This document shows, piece by piece, positions 34,528-41,309 of a stretch of 64,000 nucleotides of DNA. The DNA is from an uncultured Candidatus Nitrosopumilus sp. (GTDB taxonomy: Archaea; Thermoproteota; Nitrososphaeria; Nitrososphaerales; Nitrosopumilaceae), in contig CAJQSE010000019.1 of the NCBI GenBank assembly GCA_905612485.1, positions 1 to 64,000 on the forward strand, in the 5' to 3' direction. Position 1 is the first letter of the stretch, and every line of letters begins with the position of its first letter. Both the position numbers and the translations under genes were made by a program. The notes under the pieces were generated by a model. The model saw only the letters and a program-made list of their open reading frames with translations, was not told the origin of the DNA and searched no databases.

Positions 34528-35235
34528 ATGTTTGTGAAAGCAGTAATTCTTGCTGGGGGGTTAGGAACAAGATTAAGACCATTAACCATTAACAAGCCTA
34601 AACCCATGCTACATGTAGGAGAAAAACCAATTTTAGAGCATCTAATAGATTGGACAAAAAAAGGAGGGGTCAAATCAATAGTTCTATGTGTAAGTTATCT
34701 TAGAAAATCAATTCAAGATTACTTTGAAGATGGAAATAAATTTGGAATTAAAATTGAATATGCAATTTCAAAAAAACCATTAGCTACCGCAGGACAGCTC
34801 AAAACAGCAGAAGAATTCATTGAGGATGATTTTGTTTGTTTGTATGGTGATTCAATTTTTAATTTTAGTCTAAGAAATATGATAAAAGAGCATTCAACAA
34901 AAAAGGCATTTGTCACAATGGGTCTAAATGAATATAAAACAAATTTACCATATGGGGTAATTGAGACTTCTAAAAATGGTAGAGTAATAAATTGGAATGA
35001 AAAACCAGAAATAAAAGCAAATGTAAACATGGGTTGTTATGTTATGAATCCAAGAGTTTTCAATTTAATTCCAAAAAATAAACCATATGGAATGGATGAT
35101 GTAATTAAAAAAGCAATGAAGAAAAAAGAGACAGTAAATAGTTTCATAACAAAAAATGGATTCACTGATATCGGAAACAAAGAATCATACAAACAAGCAT
35201 GTGAAGAATATAAGAAGAAGCAGGAGGGAATTTAG
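34528..35235 (+). CDS. Sugar-phosphate nucleotidyltransferase
   Basis: A 235-residue NTP transferase with the signature AVILAGGLGTRLRPLTINKPKPML and the metal-binding aspartate in VCLYGDSIF. It would activate a hexose-1-phosphate such as mannose-, glucose- or GlcNAc-1-phosphate with an NTP. It lacks the C-terminal left-handed beta helix of GlmU-type enzymes. A GNA1-like acetyltransferase follows after only 2 bp, which suggests an amino-sugar role, but the exact sugar is not decided. Confidence 0.88.
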   Translation: MFVKAVILAGGLGTRLRPLTINKPKPMLHVGEKPILEHLIDWTKKGGVKSIVLCVSYLRKSIQDYFEDGNKFGIKIEYAISKKPLATAGQLKTAEEFIEDDFVCLYGDSIFNFSLRNMIKEHSTKKAFVTMGLNEYKTNLPYGVIETSKNGRVINWNEKPEIKANVNMGCYVMNPRVFNLIPKNKPYGMDDVIKKAMKKKETVNSFITKNGFTDIGNKESYKQACEEYKKKQEGI

Positions 35236-35237
35236 AA

Positions 35238-35675
35238 ATGGATGAACCAATCATAAGAGAATTAGAAGAAAATGATTTCAAAAAAGGATTTCTAAATGCA
35301 TTGGACACATTAAAAGAAACTAGCAATATTACTGAAGATAAGGCATTAGAGATTTTTAAAAATATTAAATTAAATCCAAAACATATCATAGTTGTTGCAG
35401 AAATAAATGGTAAGATTGTAGGTTCTACAACCCTACTAATTGAGCCTAAATTCATTCATCAAGGAGGAATTGTAGGGCATATTGAAGATGTAGTGGTAAG
35501 CAAAGAGTTTCAAAGTAAAAAAATAGGCAAGAAAATTATCAAATATGTTTTAAAACTTGCAAAAAATCATGGGTGTTATAAAACAATTTTAGATTGCTCA
35601 GATGATGTCAAAGCATTTTATGAAGAAATAGGATTCAAATATCATTCAAATGAATTAAGATTTAATCACATCTAG
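35238..35675 (+). CDS. GNAT acetyltransferase resembling glucosamine-6-phosphate N-acetyltransferase
   Basis: A 145-residue GNAT protein. Its C-terminal half is strikingly like eukaryotic GNA1: GHIEDVVVSKEFQSKKIGKK, the acetyl-CoA loop region, then GCYKTILDCSDDVKAFYEEIGF. GNA1 makes N-acetylglucosamine-6-phosphate for UDP-GlcNAc. Coupling to the nucleotidyltransferase two bases upstream supports that role. Bacteria and many archaea use bifunctional GlmU instead. Substrate identity is inference from motif similarity. Confidence 0.82.
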   Translation: MDEPIIRELEENDFKKGFLNALDTLKETSNITEDKALEIFKNIKLNPKHIIVVAEINGKIVGSTTLLIEPKFIHQGGIVGHIEDVVVSKEFQSKKIGKKIIKYVLKLAKNHGCYKTILDCSDDVKAFYEEIGFKYHSNELRFNHI

Positions 35676-36112
35676 AAAAATTGTTTTTTTGGACGTTTTT
35701 TTCGTTTTAGAATTAAAGATGCACCAACACCCATCACAGGTGCAGATAATATTATGAATAATAATGGAAGATAGTTTACAGCGTCTGTAACATAAATATC
35801 TCTAATTGAATCTATCATTGAATATGAAACAATATTACCTGCCAGTAAAATTATTCCTCCAATAATTATCAAAGAACCAATTTGTTTGGAACCATAATTT
35901 CGAGACATGATAAAAACAACTGCAGCTAAAATTCCAGCAGGTGCAACACCAATAGAAACAAATTGAATTAATTTTGGATCGGGTGAAAAACCTTGTGCAA
36001 CTACAGCATCTTCAGGAACAGTATTCATAAAATTATAAACTGAAATCATCTCGCCAGCAAACATTGCAAAAAGACCTACACTAGTAATTGCAAGCCATTT
36101 TTCAATTGCCAT
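35672..36112 (-). CDS. Four-helix membrane protein, unknown
   Basis: A 146-residue protein with four hydrophobic segments at about residues 8-28, 50-68, 78-98 and 112-134 and a basic C terminus (LKRKKRPKKQFF). A short periplasm-side loop follows the first segment (NTVPEDAVVAQGFSPDP). No family motif. It converges on the acetyltransferase gene with a 4-bp overlap. Confidence 0.65.
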   Translation of the reverse strand: MAIEKWLAITSVGLFAMFAGEMISVYNFMNTVPEDAVVAQGFSPDPKLIQFVSIGVAPAGILAAVVFIMSRNYGSKQIGSLIIIGGIILLAGNIVSYSMIDSIRDIYVTDAVNYLPLLFIILSAPVMGVGASLILKRKKRPKKQFF

Positions 36113-36153
36113 ATTGTTAGCTAATTCTAGTTGATAAATAAACCATTCAGAAA

Positions 36154-37170
36154 TTAAATAATGCCAACAAGATTGGCTAATTCTTTTCTACATGCAGTTC
36201 CAAGTTTTTCAGCTGCCTCTTCAGGAGAAACATCATTTAGGAAAATACCATACCCACGTTCTAATCCAGACCAAGATTTAGTAATTGGATAAATTTCAAG
36301 ATGCCAATGAATTTGTCGAGTATTTTTCTTTTCAGGAGAAAGATGGAAAACCAAATTGTATGAAACATTTTTAACAGTTTTGGTAAGTCCACCTAAAGTT
36401 GCTCTTAAAATCAAGGATAAATCATTAATTTCTTTTTGAGTGATTTTTGAAAAACTTGTGGTGTGTTTTTTTGGAGAAATCCAAAACTCATAAGGATAAG
36501 ATGGAGCCCAGGGTGAAAAAGCAATAAACCCATCAGTTTGAAGGATTTGCCTAGGTCCACTTAATTCTTCATTTATGGTTTGACACATATGACAAACACC
36601 TTTTTCATTCAAAATTTTATGGGATTCTTCAGCCTCAGCATCTATAATTGGAGGTATGGTAGAAAGAGTAAGAATATTTAGATGAGGATGAGGGTTGGTA
36701 TTTCCAGCAAGATCTCCATTATCACCGTAAATGGAAACATATGTTACACCTTTTTGAGTATACAGCCACCTCAATCTATCTTGTACAACAACTAAAACAT
36801 TAGACCATTGTTCAGGAGGGATTGTTGCAAATGTATCTTTTGAATTTGGAGACGCAACAATTACGTAGTGGTATCCATATGCTGGTTCACTGTAAAATGG
36901 TTTGTCACTATAGGAGTTTTCAGTTTCAGTAGAAACAATAGGATTCTTACTTTCAAAAACACGAATAGACCAGTCTTCAACATAATTATCCTCACTATCT
37001 TGAAGACGTTGTAACATTCCATCTTTTTCAACAAGGGATAAAACTGAAAGTTTAGTCATAGATTCATTGCCAGGAGCAAAAGGATTTTTTTTAGAGTCAA
37101 GTTTCGTGCTATCAGTTTTAGAAACAATCATGAAACGTTCAGAAACATAATCTTTTCGCATATCACCCAT
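36154..37170 (-). CDS. Galactose-1-phosphate uridylyltransferase-like protein (HIT superfamily)
   Basis: A 338-residue GalT-type protein. The zinc-type cysteines are in GVCHMCQT. The first histidine region is GNTNPHPHLNIL, and the catalytic strand near the C terminus is QIHWHLEIYP (H-x-H). It would transfer a nucleotidyl group between sugar phosphates, for example UDP-glucose with a hexose-1-phosphate or an ADP-sugar phosphorylase reaction. Length is like GalT. It is divergent from apgM, so a link to central sugar phosphates is plausible. Confidence 0.85.
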   Translation of the reverse strand: MGDMRKDYVSERFMIVSKTDSTKLDSKKNPFAPGNESMTKLSVLSLVEKDGMLQRLQDSEDNYVEDWSIRVFESKNPIVSTETENSYSDKPFYSEPAYGYHYVIVASPNSKDTFATIPPEQWSNVLVVVQDRLRWLYTQKGVTYVSIYGDNGDLAGNTNPHPHLNILTLSTIPPIIDAEAEESHKILNEKGVCHMCQTINEELSGPRQILQTDGFIAFSPWAPSYPYEFWISPKKHTTSFSKITQKEINDLSLILRATLGGLTKTVKNVSYNLVFHLSPEKKNTRQIHWHLEIYPITKSWSGLERGYGIFLNDVSPEEAAEKLGTACRKELANLVGII

Positions 37171-37296
37171 AATGGTAATTGAAAGTAATTGTATGTTAAA
37201 ACGTTTTCTTAAATTAAATAAAAAATTAATTAATTAAAAAATATGAAAATTGTTTTTGATTTGAAACAAGTCTTTAGAATTAAAATTTAAAAAAAA

Positions 37297-38658
37297 ATGA
37301 TCGCAAATATATTGCAAGATTTAAAACAGAGATCAGAAGTTTTGATAAACAGAGATCAAATGGAGAATTCGGACATTCACATTATTTACGTTCTTTTAGA
37401 TGGGGTAGGGGACCTGCCACACCCAGATTTAGATGGAAGAACACCATTAGAAGCTGCAAATACACCAACATTAGACAAAATTGCCAGCAATGGTTCAATC
37501 GGGGAAGTCATTTCAGTTGGAAAAGGAATAGCCCCAGAATCAGACATTGCAGTTTTCAATATGCTAGGTTACAAATTTGAACATGTAGATTATGCGGGTA
37601 GAGGGGTTATAGAAGCAATAGGAATTGGAATTGATTTCAAAAATGGGGATTTAGCATTAAGAGGAAATTATTCAACATTAGATGATGATGAAGTGATTAC
37701 AGATAGAAGAGCAGGTAGATATATTGAAAAAGAAGATGCAGATGGAATTGCAAAAGAATTAGAAGAAAAAATAAAATTTTCAGTTCCAGATACCAAAATA
37801 GTAGTTGCACCAACAATAGGACATAGAGTAACAGTAAGAATTAGATCACCATCTCAAAAACTATCATCAAAAATTACAAATACAGATCCAGCTTATAGTA
37901 ACATTGGAGGTATGGGGGTAGCAAAAGCAGTTGGTGATTTTCTAAAAATTGAAAAATGTTTACCTTTAGAAGATAAAGAGGATTCTAAATTTACAGCAAA
38001 TTTAGTAAATGAATTTTCAAAACAATCAATAAAAATTATGAAAGAAAGCAAGATAAATAAAAAACGTCAAGAACAAAATAAAAAACAATTAAGTTGTATT
38101 TTACTTAGAGATGCAGGTAACAAATATCCAGATGTACCGCCAATTAATGAAAAACATGAAATGAAATTTGCATGTATAGTAGATATGCCAGTTGAACTTG
38201 GAATTTCAGAAGTTCTTAAAATGAAAGCATTTGAAGCAGGAGGACTAACAGACTATGAAGAAAAGGCAAAAGTTGCAGCAAAAGCAATGGAAACACAAAA
38301 TGCAATATATGTTCACCTTAAAGGACCAGATGAATTTGGTCATGATGGAGATGCCATAGGTAAAATGAAAAACATAGAAGAGATTGATCAAAGATTTTTT
38401 AAAACACTTGTGGAAAATATTGATTCAAATAAAGTTGCAATAATTATTTCAGCAGATCATTCTACTCCATGTATCAATAAAGGGCATAGTGATGATCCAG
38501 TACCAGTTGTAGTTTCAGCAGATTTTATTAAAAATGACGGTACAACAAGAATGACTGAAGAGCAAGCAAAGAAAGGAAGTATAGGATTACTGCAAGGTTC
38601 AGAAGTAGTTACAAAAGCTTTAGAATTAATTAGATCTCAAATAAAACCAAATCATTAA
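37297..38658 (+). CDS. apgM: 2,3-bisphosphoglycerate-independent phosphoglycerate mutase (archaeal ApgM)
   Basis: ApgM interconverts 2- and 3-phosphoglycerate in gluconeogenesis. It is an alkaline-phosphatase-superfamily metalloenzyme. The protein shows YVLLDGVGDLPHP, the catalytic serine in GIAPESDIAVFNMLGY, GPDEFGHDGDA and the metal-binding SADHSTPC. The ORF-track start gives 453 residues with a 20-residue extension; ATG 37363 (MENSDIHIIYVLLDG) would match the usual start more closely. Its 3' end overlaps the convergent DUF309 gene by 29 bp. Confidence 0.92.
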   Translation: MIANILQDLKQRSEVLINRDQMENSDIHIIYVLLDGVGDLPHPDLDGRTPLEAANTPTLDKIASNGSIGEVISVGKGIAPESDIAVFNMLGYKFEHVDYAGRGVIEAIGIGIDFKNGDLALRGNYSTLDDDEVITDRRAGRYIEKEDADGIAKELEEKIKFSVPDTKIVVAPTIGHRVTVRIRSPSQKLSSKITNTDPAYSNIGGMGVAKAVGDFLKIEKCLPLEDKEDSKFTANLVNEFSKQSIKIMKESKINKKRQEQNKKQLSCILLRDAGNKYPDVPPINEKHEMKFACIVDMPVELGISEVLKMKAFEAGGLTDYEEKAKVAAKAMETQNAIYVHLKGPDEFGHDGDAIGKMKNIEEIDQRFFKTLVENIDSNKVAIIISADHSTPCINKGHSDDPVPVVVSADFIKNDGTTRMTEEQAKKGSIGLLQGSEVVTKALELIRSQIKPNH

Positions 38659-39190
38659 TTTTTTGCATTTCAATTGATTTGTTTCGAATTCTTTCAACAT
38701 CAATTGAATGATACATAGATGGGGATCTCCCTAATTTTTCTAAAGCTCTAGTTAACATTGCAACACCAATGCTTAATTCATTTGCCTGAGCATGAGCATA
38801 TGCAACAGCTACAAGTATAATCCCTTGAACCAATTCCTTTTCACGACCAAAGCATTGTTTCCAAACACCTTCAAAGGCTTCATGACATTCCCAAAATCGT
38901 TCGCTATTAAAATAAAAAATACCATCTTTAATACCTTGATCCATTTCAATTTCTTCTTCAACTACATGTCGCACATTATCTAAATCCCCAATAGAAGATA
39001 ATTTGTCTACAAGTGTATCGACATCTTTTGTCTCAATAGCCACATCAAATTCAATAAAGGTTGTAGCAATTCTAGCAAGTCTGATATGGGCATTCATTCC
39101 AGAAATCAGATCTTTAGAATGATAAAGTATTTCACGAGAATGTGTTGGGATATGTTTTTCATTTTTTAAATGAATTAAATATCGCTCCAT
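38630..39190 (-). CDS. DUF309-domain protein
   Basis: A 186-residue protein whose C-terminal half carries the DUF309 signature FWECHEAFEGVWKQC, followed by LVQGIILVAVAYAHAQANE. The His and Glu residues of the motif suggest a metal or substrate site, but the biochemical function of the family is not established. The N-terminal third is a lineage-specific helical extension. The ATG at 39190 is the first in frame, and the next gene upstream is divergent. Confidence 0.85.
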   Translation of the reverse strand: MERYLIHLKNEKHIPTHSREILYHSKDLISGMNAHIRLARIATTFIEFDVAIETKDVDTLVDKLSSIGDLDNVRHVVEEEIEMDQGIKDGIFYFNSERFWECHEAFEGVWKQCFGREKELVQGIILVAVAYAHAQANELSIGVAMLTRALEKLGRSPSMYHSIDVERIRNKSIEMQKINDLVLFEI

Positions 39191-39240
39191 ACCATTGATT
39201 CACAGTATTTTCTTAAATTTCTTGTGTAAATTCAACTAGG

Positions 39241-39248
39241 TTTATATG
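39241..39248 (+). promoter_or_regulatory. TATA box for the S24e-S27ae transcript
   Basis: TTTATATG lies about 25-32 bp before ATG 39273, an optimal TATA position for a leaderless or near-leaderless ribosomal-protein transcript. Confidence 0.55.
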
Positions 39249-39272
39249 AAATATCCAAAGGATTTTTGATAC

Positions 39273-39773
39273 ATGTCACTTATTCAGACACTTTCAGATG
39301 TCAATAATACCTTCTTATCAAGAAGAGAATTAATTTGTGATTTTGCAGGATTAGGCGGTAAACTCAAAACTCTGGAAGCAGTAGATATGATAACAAAGGA
39401 ATTCAAATTAGATGGAAAAATTGTGATTCCAATGAGACTAAAAACAAATGTTGGAATGTTAAAAGTAACAGGAACTTTCTATGTTTATGAGGATGAAGGA
39501 TTGGCAAAAAAACATATCAATCCAACTATTTTCACAAGGTTAGAAAAAACTAAAGCAAAAATTGCCGAAGTTGAAAAGGCAGCAGCTGAAGCAGTAGTTG
39601 AAGTACCAGCAGAAAAAGCAGCTGAAGTACCAGCAGAAAAAGCAGCTGAAGTACCAGCAGAAAAAGCAGCTGAAGTACCAGCAGAAAAAGCAGCTGAAGT
39701 ACCAGCAGAAAAAGCAGCTGAAGTACCAGCAGAAAAAGCAGCTGAAGTACCAGCAGGGGATAAAACAGAATAA
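39273..39773 (+). CDS. rps24e: Ribosomal protein S24e with repetitive C-terminal tail
   Basis: The first 95 residues match small-subunit protein S24e (eS24): SRRELICDF, IPMRLKTNVGMLKVTGTFYVYEDE and IFTRLEKTK. The partner gene S27ae starts at its stop codon, the standard archaeal order. The tail after residue 108 is unusual: six perfect copies of EVPAEKAA plus a partial copy, then GDKTE. The normal archaeal S24e ends soon after the TRLEKTK-like region. The tail is acidic-neutral and probably exposed on the ribosome surface. Its encoding DNA is a perfect 24-bp tandem repeat. Confidence 0.92.
   Translation: MSLIQTLSDVNNTFLSRRELICDFAGLGGKLKTLEAVDMITKEFKLDGKIVIPMRLKTNVGMLKVTGTFYVYEDEGLAKKHINPTIFTRLEKTKAKIAEVEKAAAEAVVEVPAEKAAEVPAEKAAEVPAEKAAEVPAEKAAEVPAEKAAEVPAEKAAEVPAGDKTE
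39600..39756 (+). repeat. Perfect 24-bp tandem repeat (six units plus partial)
   Basis: Six identical in-frame 24-bp units (39600-39743), each encoding EVPAEKAA, followed by a 13-bp partial unit, form a minisatellite in the 3' end of the S24e gene. There are no spacers and the units show no base differences, so it is not a CRISPR. Perfect identity implies recent expansion. Confidence 0.95.
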
Positions 39774-39958
39774 TGCCTGTAGAAAAAAAAGGTAGTAAAG
39801 GATCTAGTCCAAAAGTTTACGGATATTTCAAAATTGATGGTGACAAAGCAACTAGAATTAAAAAAAATTGTTCAAGGTGTGGAAGAGGTGTATTCATGTC
39901 AGAACACAAAGATAGAAACACCTGTGGAAAATGTGGATTAACAGAATTTAAACAATGA
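39773..39958 (+). CDS. rps27ae: Ribosomal protein S27ae
   Basis: A 61-residue small-subunit zinc-ribbon protein. It shows KVYGYFKIDGDKATRIKKNC followed by two CxxC knuckles, CSRCGRGVFM and CGKCGLTEF, as in archaeal and eukaryotic eS31/S27a without the ubiquitin part. The ATG overlaps the S24e stop (TAATG). Length is normal. Confidence 0.95.
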   Translation: MPVEKKGSKGSSPKVYGYFKIDGDKATRIKKNCSRCGRGVFMSEHKDRNTCGKCGLTEFKQ

Positions 39959-39993
39959 ATATTGTTCATTAACAGTTATACAAATTATACAAT

Positions 39994-40260
39994 GTGAATA
40001 GAATACCTGTCAGCTCTCTTAACGATAATAAATCAAAAGTAAATGTGAAAAATCCTAGATGTTTGAATGTATTTTTAAATTCTTGTAAAAATAAAGCTAC
40101 AAGAGAAACTTATGTTAATCATTTGAATGCATTTTTAAAATATGTTGAAAAAGATCATGAATCATTATTGATGTTAACTAATTCTGAATTAAATGAAATA
40201 GTAGAAAATTACGTAATGTTTTGTTCAGATAATGATAGATATGCAGTTTCAAGCATTTGA
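39994..40260 (+). pseudogene. Truncated tyrosine recombinase (core-binding domain only)
   Basis: The 88 residues look like the N-terminal SAM-like core-binding domain of a phage-type integrase (CKNKATRETYVNHLNAFLKYVEKDH, then LLMLTNSELNEIVENYVMFC). The protein stops before the catalytic domain; the R, H-x-x-R and Y residues are absent downstream. A second frame continues with EEILSVKMAESDIG before stopping at 40387. It is probably the remnant of an integrated element, or a stand-alone DNA-binding fragment. The GTG start and codon use resemble neighbours less closely than core genes do. Confidence 0.6.
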
Positions 40261-40387
40261 GGAAATACTATCTGTCAAAATGGCTGAAAGTGATATCGGA
40301 TATAGAAAATATGAATTGAATAAAGAAGCTAAGGAAGCAAGATATCCAGTTCTAAGTGTTGTTCCAAAAATAACATATTGGTTTTAG
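40241..40387 (+). CDS. 48-residue ORF overlapping the recombinase remnant
   Basis: Starting within the end of the truncated recombinase in another frame, this ORF reads MQFQAFEEILSVKMAESDIG, then a basic helix and ITYWF at the end. It could be a frameshifted continuation of the integrase remnant or a decayed piece of another gene. No independent evidence for expression is seen. Confidence 0.3.
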   Translation: MQFQAFEEILSVKMAESDIGYRKYELNKEAKEARYPVLSVVPKITYWF

Positions 40388-40391
40388 TTAG

Positions 40392-40412
40392 ATCGATTTA
40401 AATCGATTTAAA
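40392..40412. promoter_or_regulatory. Two overlapping 16-bp perfect palindromes
   Basis: ATCGATTTAAATCGAT (40392-40407) and TTTAAATCGATTTAAA (40397-40412) are both perfect palindromes sharing 11 bases. They lie 14-34 bp before the ATG at 40426. They could be a regulator-binding site overlapping the promoter of the small membrane protein, or a remnant of a recombination site. Confidence 0.45.
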
Positions 40413-40425
40413 AACTGGGTAAATT

Positions 40426-40551
40426 ATGGATAGAAGGGATATTTTGGTTTTAGTTTCAATTATGCTAGGAGCTGGAATTCCTGTATCATTGATGATTCTA
40501 GTTGCTAATGGGATTATCAAATTACCAATGAGTAATTTTGGAACAAACTAA
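40426..40551 (+). CDS. 41-residue single-helix membrane micro-protein
   Basis: Too short for the ORF track. It reads MDRRDILVLVSIMLGAGIPV and continues hydrophobic to about residue 30, ending IKLPMSNFGTN. It has a basic start and one membrane helix. A T-rich hairpin terminator lies 67 bp downstream and a palindromic site lies upstream, so it has the outline of a complete small transcription unit. Function unknown. Confidence 0.5.
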   Translation: MDRRDILVLVSIMLGAGIPVSLMILVANGIIKLPMSNFGTN

Positions 40552-40577
40552 TCTAAAAATTATTTATTAAATTTACA

Positions 40578-40645
40578 TTTTGTTTGTTTATTTTTTTTTG
40601 TTTGTTTATTTTTTTTGTTTTTGACAGCACTTGTTGTGTCAAAAA
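40578..40645. terminator. T-rich tract and 9-bp stem hairpin, bidirectional terminator
   Basis: Two near-copies of TTTGTTTGTTTATTTTTTTT precede a hairpin with perfect arms TTTTTGACA (40618-40626) and TGTCAAAAA (40637-40645) and a 10-base loop. It lies between the ends of two convergent genes. The T-run on one strand and A-run on the other suit termination in both directions. Archaeal terminators rely mainly on the T tract. Confidence 0.6.
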
Positions 40646-40657
40646 GAAAAAAAATGA

Positions 40658-40951
40658 TTATTCGCAACCATTAGGACACTCATCACATTCGTTTTGATTT
40701 TTTTTAACATAAGATGTAAAGACAGATTCACAATCAGTACAGTAAAATGTTTTTTTGTAAAGTTGTTTTCGTTTTAGAACTACAGCTTTCAATGCAGAAA
40801 CCCATTCAGTTCCAAAAGAATAATCGTTTTCATCATCTTCATCTATCTCAATAAAGTAATGTCGCCAATGTTTCTTAGTTTTTGTTCTATGAAAACGTAA
40901 GTTGCCTGCGTTCTTGTATGTTTTGTATACACCAATGGTAATTTTTTGCAT
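40658..40951 (-). CDS. Hypothetical protein with C-terminal zinc motif
   Basis: A 97-residue protein. The N-terminal two thirds is basic and aromatic (KTKKHWRHYFIEIDED). The C-terminal third holds FYCTDCESVF and NECDECPNGCE, a CxxC plus CxxCxxxC zinc site. It is flanked by inverted repeats upstream and a bidirectional terminator downstream. It lies in the accessory region and has no recognised family. Confidence 0.6.
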   Translation of the reverse strand: MQKITIGVYKTYKNAGNLRFHRTKTKKHWRHYFIEIDEDDENDYSFGTEWVSALKAVVLKRKQLYKKTFYCTDCESVFTSYVKKNQNECDECPNGCE

Positions 40952-41309
40952 GTTTTACAACGGCTAATCACCACTAAAAAGACATTGATTAGTTTACATG
41001 ATTTACAATTATTTTGTATTAATGCAAGTTGATCATGTAAAAATTAGCATAATTTCATAAATATTAGATACGTTCAAAGTCGATATTAAAGATTATATTT
41101 ATTATCAAAATAACACGTGTATCCCTTTAACTGAAATGACTCAATCATATCACTTAATGTTTATTTCATATATTTTTTGTAAAAAAGCAAATACTCTTTG
41201 ATGAATCACTAACATGAATCATTATTTTTAAAATTTATTGTTATGACTGACAATGCTCATTATAGGCGTAAATTAAATAATAAAATACACCTTATTATTT
41301 AGATATAAT
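40952..41309. other. 358-bp non-coding region with tandem inverted repeats
   Basis: There is no convincing ORF in either strand. It contains two adjacent inverted repeats near its left end (listed separately) and AT-rich sequence to the right, including AAATAATAAAATAC about 25-30 bp before the GTG at 41310, a plausible TATA region for the secreted-protein gene. The rest holds nothing I can assign. Confidence 0.5.
40964..41041. repeat. Two adjacent inverted repeats
   Basis: The first has 7-bp arms CTAATCA (40964-40970) and TGATTAG (40986-40992). The second starts on the next base and has 10-bp arms TTTACATGAT (40993-41002) and ATCATGTAAA (41032-41041). They sit 12-90 bp upstream of the minus-strand zinc protein. 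Either an operator pair or the stem-loops of a small structured RNA would fit. Confidence 0.5.

Noticed and set aside
39600-39756. Possible CRISPR array
   Set aside because: Units are directly adjacent with no spacers and lie inside a coding frame.
39598-39795. Lys/Gln-rich ORF in the S24e repeat
   Set aside because: Alternative-frame reading of the 24-bp repeat, which keeps every frame open.
39994-40387. Active integrase with attachment site
   Set aside because: No catalytic domain, no tRNA gene nearby and no direct repeats flanking the region were visible.
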